From: an uncultured Clostridium sp.
GTDB lineage: Bacteria > Bacillota > Clostridia > TANB77 > CAG-508
Assembly (NCBI GenBank): GCA_946497585.1
Contig: CAMMLF010000030.1
Location: 1 to 14,231, forward strand
DNA length: 14,231 bases
Direction: 5' to 3'
Every line of letters starts with the position of its first letter. The stretch's first letter is position 1. Of the stretch, positions 11,890 to 14,231 are shown one piece after another. The translations under genes and the position numbers were made by a program. Under the pieces are notes generated by a model. The model had not been told where the DNA came from. It made no database searches and was given only the letters and a program-made list of their open reading frames with translations.

Positions 11890-12297
11890 ATGGTTAAAGT
11901 TCAATTTAAAAATTGTTATTCAAATAAATATGAAGGAAAGAATTATGCTTATCAAGATTATGAGAACGCCGCAGTAGGTGATATTGTAGTTGTTAATACA
12001 ATAAATGGTTATGCAGTAGCAAAAGTAGTAGAAGTTAATGCTTTTGATTTTGATAGAGATGAGAGTACTTTATCTACTGTTGCAAAAATAGTAATTACTG
12101 AAAAAGAGTTAATGGAGAAAAAGAAAGCTGAATATGAAAGAAGATTAGAAATGAAAAACTTTGTAAAATCAGCAAGAAAAGCTACTTTATTAAACGAATT
12201 AAAAGCATTAAAAACAGATGATAATTATGAAAAATTATTGAATAGCTTATCTAATGAAGAATTAGAAAAAGTATATAGAATGATTAAGAGTTGCTAA
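11890..12297 (+). CDS. Hypothetical phage protein with small beta-barrel-like N-terminus, 135 aa
   Basis: A 135-residue protein. Residues 1-50 (VKVQFKNCYSNKYEGKNYAY...VGDIVVVNTINGYAVAKVVEV) have the strand pattern V-G-D-x-V-V-V-x-T-x-N-G-x-x-V-A-K-V-V-E-V of a small SH3/OB-like barrel seen in several Firmicutes phage proteins. A charged helix (LMEKKKAEYERRLEMKNFVKSARK) and a C-terminal helical part follow. A nucleic-acid or complex-scaffold role is possible but unproven. It is the last gene before the promoter at 12299, whose -35 begins just after its stop. Confidence 0.7.
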   Translation: MVKVQFKNCYSNKYEGKNYAYQDYENAAVGDIVVVNTINGYAVAKVVEVNAFDFDRDESTLSTVAKIVITEKELMEKKKAEYERRLEMKNFVKSARKATLLNELKALKTDDNYEKLLNSLSNEELEKVYRMIKSC

Positions 12298-12298
12298 T

Positions 12299-12327
12299 TT
12301 GACTTCCTTTTGAAATTATGATATAAT
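12299..12327 (+). promoter_or_regulatory. Rightward promoter
   Basis: TTGACT (12299-12304), 17 bp, TGATATAAT with -10 at 12322-12327. Nearest good promoter upstream of two small genes and the large structured RNA at 12945. Confidence 0.8.
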
Positions 12328-12361
12328 TATATTATAATTAAAAGAAAGGAAAGTGATTATT

Positions 12362-12700
12362 ATGGTAGAATATTTTTGGGAATATGGTTATAAATTTGGA
12401 GAATTTTTAAAAAAGAATTTTCCTAACACGTATAAAAGAAAATACTCTATGACAGGTAATGGAATTTATAATTTAATTATAGTTAATGGCAAAATTTATG
12501 AAGTTAAATTTACACAAACTACAAGAATGTTAGAAGACAATGGAAAAATGACAACAGATAGTGTGAAAAATCAAATTGTAAATAATATAAGAAACAATTT
12601 AAAAAATAAAAGTACTATAAATAATGGAAAAATTACTTTCCATTTAGGAGAATTTATAGCAAAAGTTGAAGTAATAAAGAAAATAAAAATACCAGAGTAA
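12362..12700 (+). CDS. Hypothetical protein, 112 aa
   Basis: A 112-residue basic protein (MVEYFWEYGYKFGEFLKK...), with an aromatic N-terminal helix, a beta segment (GIYNLIIVNGKIYEVKFTQT) and a lysine/asparagine-rich end. AAAGGAAAGTGATT precedes the ATG at 12362; the in-frame GTG at 12353 is part of that ribosome binding site. No family recognised. Confidence 0.65.
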   Translation: MVEYFWEYGYKFGEFLKKNFPNTYKRKYSMTGNGIYNLIIVNGKIYEVKFTQTTRMLEDNGKMTTDSVKNQIVNNIRNNLKNKSTINNGKITFHLGEFIAKVEVIKKIKIPE

Positions 12701-12717
12701 AGAAAGGTGGAGTAACT

Positions 12718-12930
12718 ATGGCAATTAAGAAAAATGATAATACAGTTAAAAAAGTGGAAAAGAAAATAAGGCAAAAAATACTAGTAGAAGAAGGCGGAAG
12801 AATGAATTCTGACGTTCCTTATAAAGTAATACATACAGAATTTGCAGAAAGTCTTCCAGCCGCAAAAGAAAGAGTAGCTGAATTAAGGAAGGAATATCCT
12901 GATAATTCAATTTGTTATTTCTCTGTGTAA
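12718..12930 (+). CDS. Hypothetical protein, 70 aa
   Basis: A 70-residue protein: a basic N-terminus (KKNDNTVKKVEKKIRQK), then VPYKVIHTEFAESLPAAKERVAELRKEYPDNSICYFSV, which reads as strand-helix-strand. AAAGGTGGAGTAACT precedes the ATG. It is the last coding gene before the large RNA, which begins within about 15 nt of the stop. Function unknown. Confidence 0.65.
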   Translation: MAIKKNDNTVKKVEKKIRQKILVEEGGRMNSDVPYKVIHTEFAESLPAAKERVAELRKEYPDNSICYFSV

Positions 12931-12944
12931 TACATATAAAAGTT

Positions 12945-13575
12945 CGAGGATAGAAAGTGGCAGCTATCACACCCAATGACTTAGAAAAAATATGTAGGTT
13001 GGTTCAATTCCGGCTGAGGCGGCAGAAATGCACGTGTCACATCTGGTAGTTTGATGCTGTTGGGTCTTTAAAGAGATGTAGGGTACGCCGTCCTACCGAA
13101 CTATATGGCTTCATTGTACTTACCTCCTCGTGGTGAAGTCGGGTAGCTCTAAAAAGTACAAAAACAATAATTGTTATGGCTGAATGCGCTATCAACGGCG
13201 TAAGGCACAGGTCAAAGGAGATGGAAGTGTCTCCAAGTGAAATTCGGTGGAAATATATTAGAGACTTGGTTTCAAGATAAGTTTAGTCGTGAGAAAAGAA
13301 AGCTAAGCGAACGCTCTGGCAAACTTGCTAATTGCAAGACGCGTTGGGGTTGGGTTGAAAGTTGTGGCTTAGGCGCTAACAGTAAAATATTCCCGAGATG
13401 GAGAAGATGATGGTTATCTTTCAGAGTTGAACTGTTAGTTAGGGGTATTCTGGAGTCCCTTACACCAATAGGTGTTGTTTCTAAAGAGTAACGAGGTACA
13501 AACTAAACTGAGATATGTAAGATTATTGTCATTTACATTATCGAGTTCTGCATCTCGGATAATAAAATGCAGTTT
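12945..13575 (+). ncRNA. Large ornate structured RNA, ROOL/GOLLD-like candidate
   Basis: About 630 nt without a credible gene, of higher GC than its surroundings and dense with exact helices. Examples: ACCCAA 12971/TTGGGT 13060; T-arm-like hairpin 12998-13014; TTGTACTT 13114/AAGTACAA 13154 crossing GGCTTCA/TGAAGTC as a pseudoknot; GGAGA/TCTCC and CCAAGT/ACTTGG near 13220-13270; nested CTAAGC/GCTTAG, AACGC/GCGTT and CTTGC 13324/GCAAG 13334; CTAACAGT 13376/ACTGTTAG 13431; ACACC/GGTGT; CTGAGAT 13508/ATCTCGG 13552 around ATGTAA/TTACAT. It ends just before tRNA-Gly. ROOL and GOLLD are large phage-associated RNAs often next to tRNAs; the length is nearer ROOL. I cannot recall their consensus well enough to assign it by sequence, so the class is inferred from size, density of helices and context. 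The ends are approximate. Confidence 0.75.
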
Positions 13576-13579
13576 ATAC

Positions 13580-13654
13580 GCAGGTATGGTATAATGGCTA
13601 TTATTACTGCCTTCCAAGCAGTCGATGTGGGTTCAATTCCCACTACCTGCTCCA
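13580..13654 (+). tRNA. tRNA-Gly (TCC)
   Basis: Acceptor GCAGGTA/TACCTGC, anticodon stem ACTGC/GCAGT with loop CTTCCAA (anticodon TCC), T arm GTGGG/TTCAATT/CCCAC, discriminator T and encoded CCA. It starts a few bases after the large RNA, suggesting both come from one transcript. Confidence 0.95.
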
Positions 13655-13684
13655 TTTAAAATTATAGAGAAAGGTGGTTTTCTT

Positions 13685-13882
13685 ATGAATAAAGTGAAAA
13701 TTAAGAAAGTAATTAAAGATAGGGAGGCAAATAGTGAATTAGTAACTTCTTACAATTCTATAAAAGATGCTTCACTTTCTGTTGACACCAAAATGGATAA
13801 CTGGAAAGTTCAAATGTTGATTGCTAATGCTATAAACACTGGTAAACGCGCATTTGGATGTAATTGGGTAAAAGTTAATTAA
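13685..13882 (+). CDS. Small NUMOD1-like DNA-binding protein, 65 aa
   Basis: A 65-residue protein. After a basic N-terminus (MNKVKIKKVIKDRE) it reads YNSIKDASLSV...WKVQMLIANAINTGKRAFGCNW, matching the NUMOD1 pattern Y-x-S-I-x-x-A, a helix, I-x-x-A-I-x-x-G-K-R, G-x-x-W. NUMOD1 is a small DNA-binding module usually appended to homing nucleases; here it stands alone, without a nuclease domain. The ATG at 13685 follows AAAGGTGGTTTTCTT; an upstream in-frame ATG lies inside tRNA-Gly. It sits between RNA genes, where it could be a remnant of a homing element or a stand-alone regulator. Family moderately sure. Confidence 0.6.
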   Translation: MNKVKIKKVIKDREANSELVTSYNSIKDASLSVDTKMDNWKVQMLIANAINTGKRAFGCNWVKVN

Positions 13883-13885
13883 TTT

Positions 13886-14035
13886 ATTGAGTGAACCCAA
13901 CTCGTAAAATAAAAGGTGCTAATAGCATATTGTAGGTAGCGAAAGCTGTAAATGCCGGACGTTTGACCCGTTAAAGCCAAATCCTTCTTTCGTAGATGCA
14001 GACAAATTTGGTTGTTTTAATCAAATTTGTCTTAT
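13886..14035 (+). ncRNA. Candidate structured RNA before tRNA-Trp
   Basis: About 150 nt with no gene. Hairpins: GAGT 13889/ACTC 13900; GCT-aat-AGC; a GNRA-type hairpin TAGC-GAAA-GCTG; and a perfect 11-bp stem AGACAAATTTG 14000/CAAATTTGTCT 14022 with an 11-nt loop ending just before tRNA-Trp. The last could be a terminator without much GC, or a processing hairpin. I cannot match it to a known RNA class. It may belong to the same transcript as the following tRNA. Confidence 0.4.
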
Positions 14036-14037
14036 AT

Positions 14038-14109
14038 GTCAGCTAGGTCATGGTGACCAAGTGGCCTCCAAAGCCATAGGATAGTGTTCGATTCGCTAAG
14101 CTGGCGCCA
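14038..14109 (+). tRNA. tRNA-Trp (CCA), compact
   Basis: Acceptor GTCAGCT/AGCTGGC, anticodon stem GTGGC/GCCAT with loop CTCCAAA (anticodon CCA), T arm TAGTG/TTCGATT/CGCTA, discriminator G and encoded CCA. At 72 nt it is short: the D arm is GGTC/GACC with only a five-base loop, position 8 is A instead of T, and the variable loop has four bases. It may be functional but divergent. Confidence 0.8.
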
Positions 14110-14205
14110 GTAATTCCTAGTACCCTCTTATACTAGGTGGTCACTCTATACGACATCAGGGGAGATAGAGATGGCAGCAGTCCATATCAAAACTGCACTC
14201 TATAT
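14110..14205 (+). ncRNA. Candidate structured RNA between tRNA-Trp and the next tRNA
   Basis: Three helices in 96 nt: CCTAGTA 14116/TACTAGG 14131, CTCTAT 14144/ATAGAG 14165, and GCAGT 14177/ACTGC 14192. The loop of the third contains CCATAT (14182-14187), complementary to ATATGG (14202-14207), giving an H-type pseudoknot that touches the next tRNA. No ORF. Confidence 0.4.
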
Positions 14206-14231
14206 GGCGATGTGCCTCAGTGGTTACAGGG
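14206..14231 (+). tRNA. Partial tRNA, 5' part only
   Basis: GGCGATG as 5' acceptor strand, T8, G9, then CCTC-AGTGGTTA-CAGG as a D arm with the G18-G19 pair in its loop. The anticodon lies beyond the window, so the amino acid cannot be read. Confidence 0.6.

Noticed and set aside
12571..12976. Two leftward hydrophobic frames
   Set aside because: They are antisense to two small genes with proper ribosome binding sites and reflect complemented AAA/GAA-rich codons.
13435..13617. Leftward 60-codon open frame
   Set aside because: It is antisense to the large structured RNA and tRNA-Gly and has no ribosome binding site.
13625..13684. Upstream ATG giving an N-terminal extension of the NUMOD1-like protein
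   Set aside because: It starts inside the T arm of tRNA-Gly; the ATG at 13685 has a good ribosome binding site.
1..14231. Insertion sequences or transposons
   Set aside because: No transposase frame, terminal inverted repeats or target duplications were found; the HNH gene is the only mobile-type candidate.

Overview
The window is strongly AT-rich. It carries many short, tightly packed, mostly hypothetical genes with AAAGGAGGTGAT-type ribosome binding sites, tRNA genes wedged between protein genes, an HNH nuclease and phage-type hypotheticals. I read it as part of the genome of a large tailed phage (or prophage) of a low-GC Gram-positive host (Bacillota). TAA and TAG dominate as stops and TGA is used as a stop at least once, so the standard bacterial code fits. 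No terminase, portal or capsid gene is visible, so the phage assignment is an inference from gene style.

Layout. Bases 1-1993 are a leftward operon of five genes, including a tail/baseplate-like domain protein, a membrane-anchored protein and three unknowns. It is driven by a promoter at 2022-2050. A divergent region (2051-2179) separates it from a rightward half that fills the rest of the window. Bases 2180-5200 hold two mini-genes, a full serine hydroxymethyltransferase with an unusual insertion, an HNH endonuclease, a membrane-anchored protein and a calcineurin-like phosphoesterase. Bases 5208-6051 hold a small gene, a complete phage-borne tmRNA (tag ARQEKLLIAA) and a small structured RNA. 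Bases 6056-7712 mix four or five small genes with tRNA-Ser, -His, -Arg and -Cys. Bases 7721-10091 hold a cyclic-phosphate-processing receiver (cREC) protein, three consecutive structured RNA elements and a Ro60-like DUF2828/vWA protein. Bases 10118-12930 hold small genes with tRNA-Ile and tRNA-Arg(TCT). Bases 12945-14231 are mostly RNA: a roughly 630-nt intricately folded non-coding RNA that resembles the ROOL/GOLLD class of large phage RNAs, tRNA-Gly, a small NUMOD1-like protein, another structured stretch, tRNA-Trp and the start of one more tRNA.

How the parts fit. The centre looks like an RNA-maintenance island. It combines a Ro60-like ring protein with candidate partner RNAs, a cREC protein of a family linked to RNA-end repair, a metallophosphoesterase, a ribosome-rescue tmRNA and a tRNA set. 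This is consistent with a phage that replaces or repairs tRNA and rescues ribosomes under RNA-damaging host defence. The most novel signal is a family of four RNA elements (5974, 8142, 8343 and 8422). In each, a 6-7 nt strand is followed at once by A[TG]ACAGCA and paired with a complementary strand downstream. Three sit just upstream of the Ro60-like gene and one contains a T-arm mimic, as bacterial Y RNAs do.

Rightward promoters are uniform (TTGAtT, exactly 17 bp, TATAAT, usually an extended -10), which suggests the host primary sigma factor reads them.
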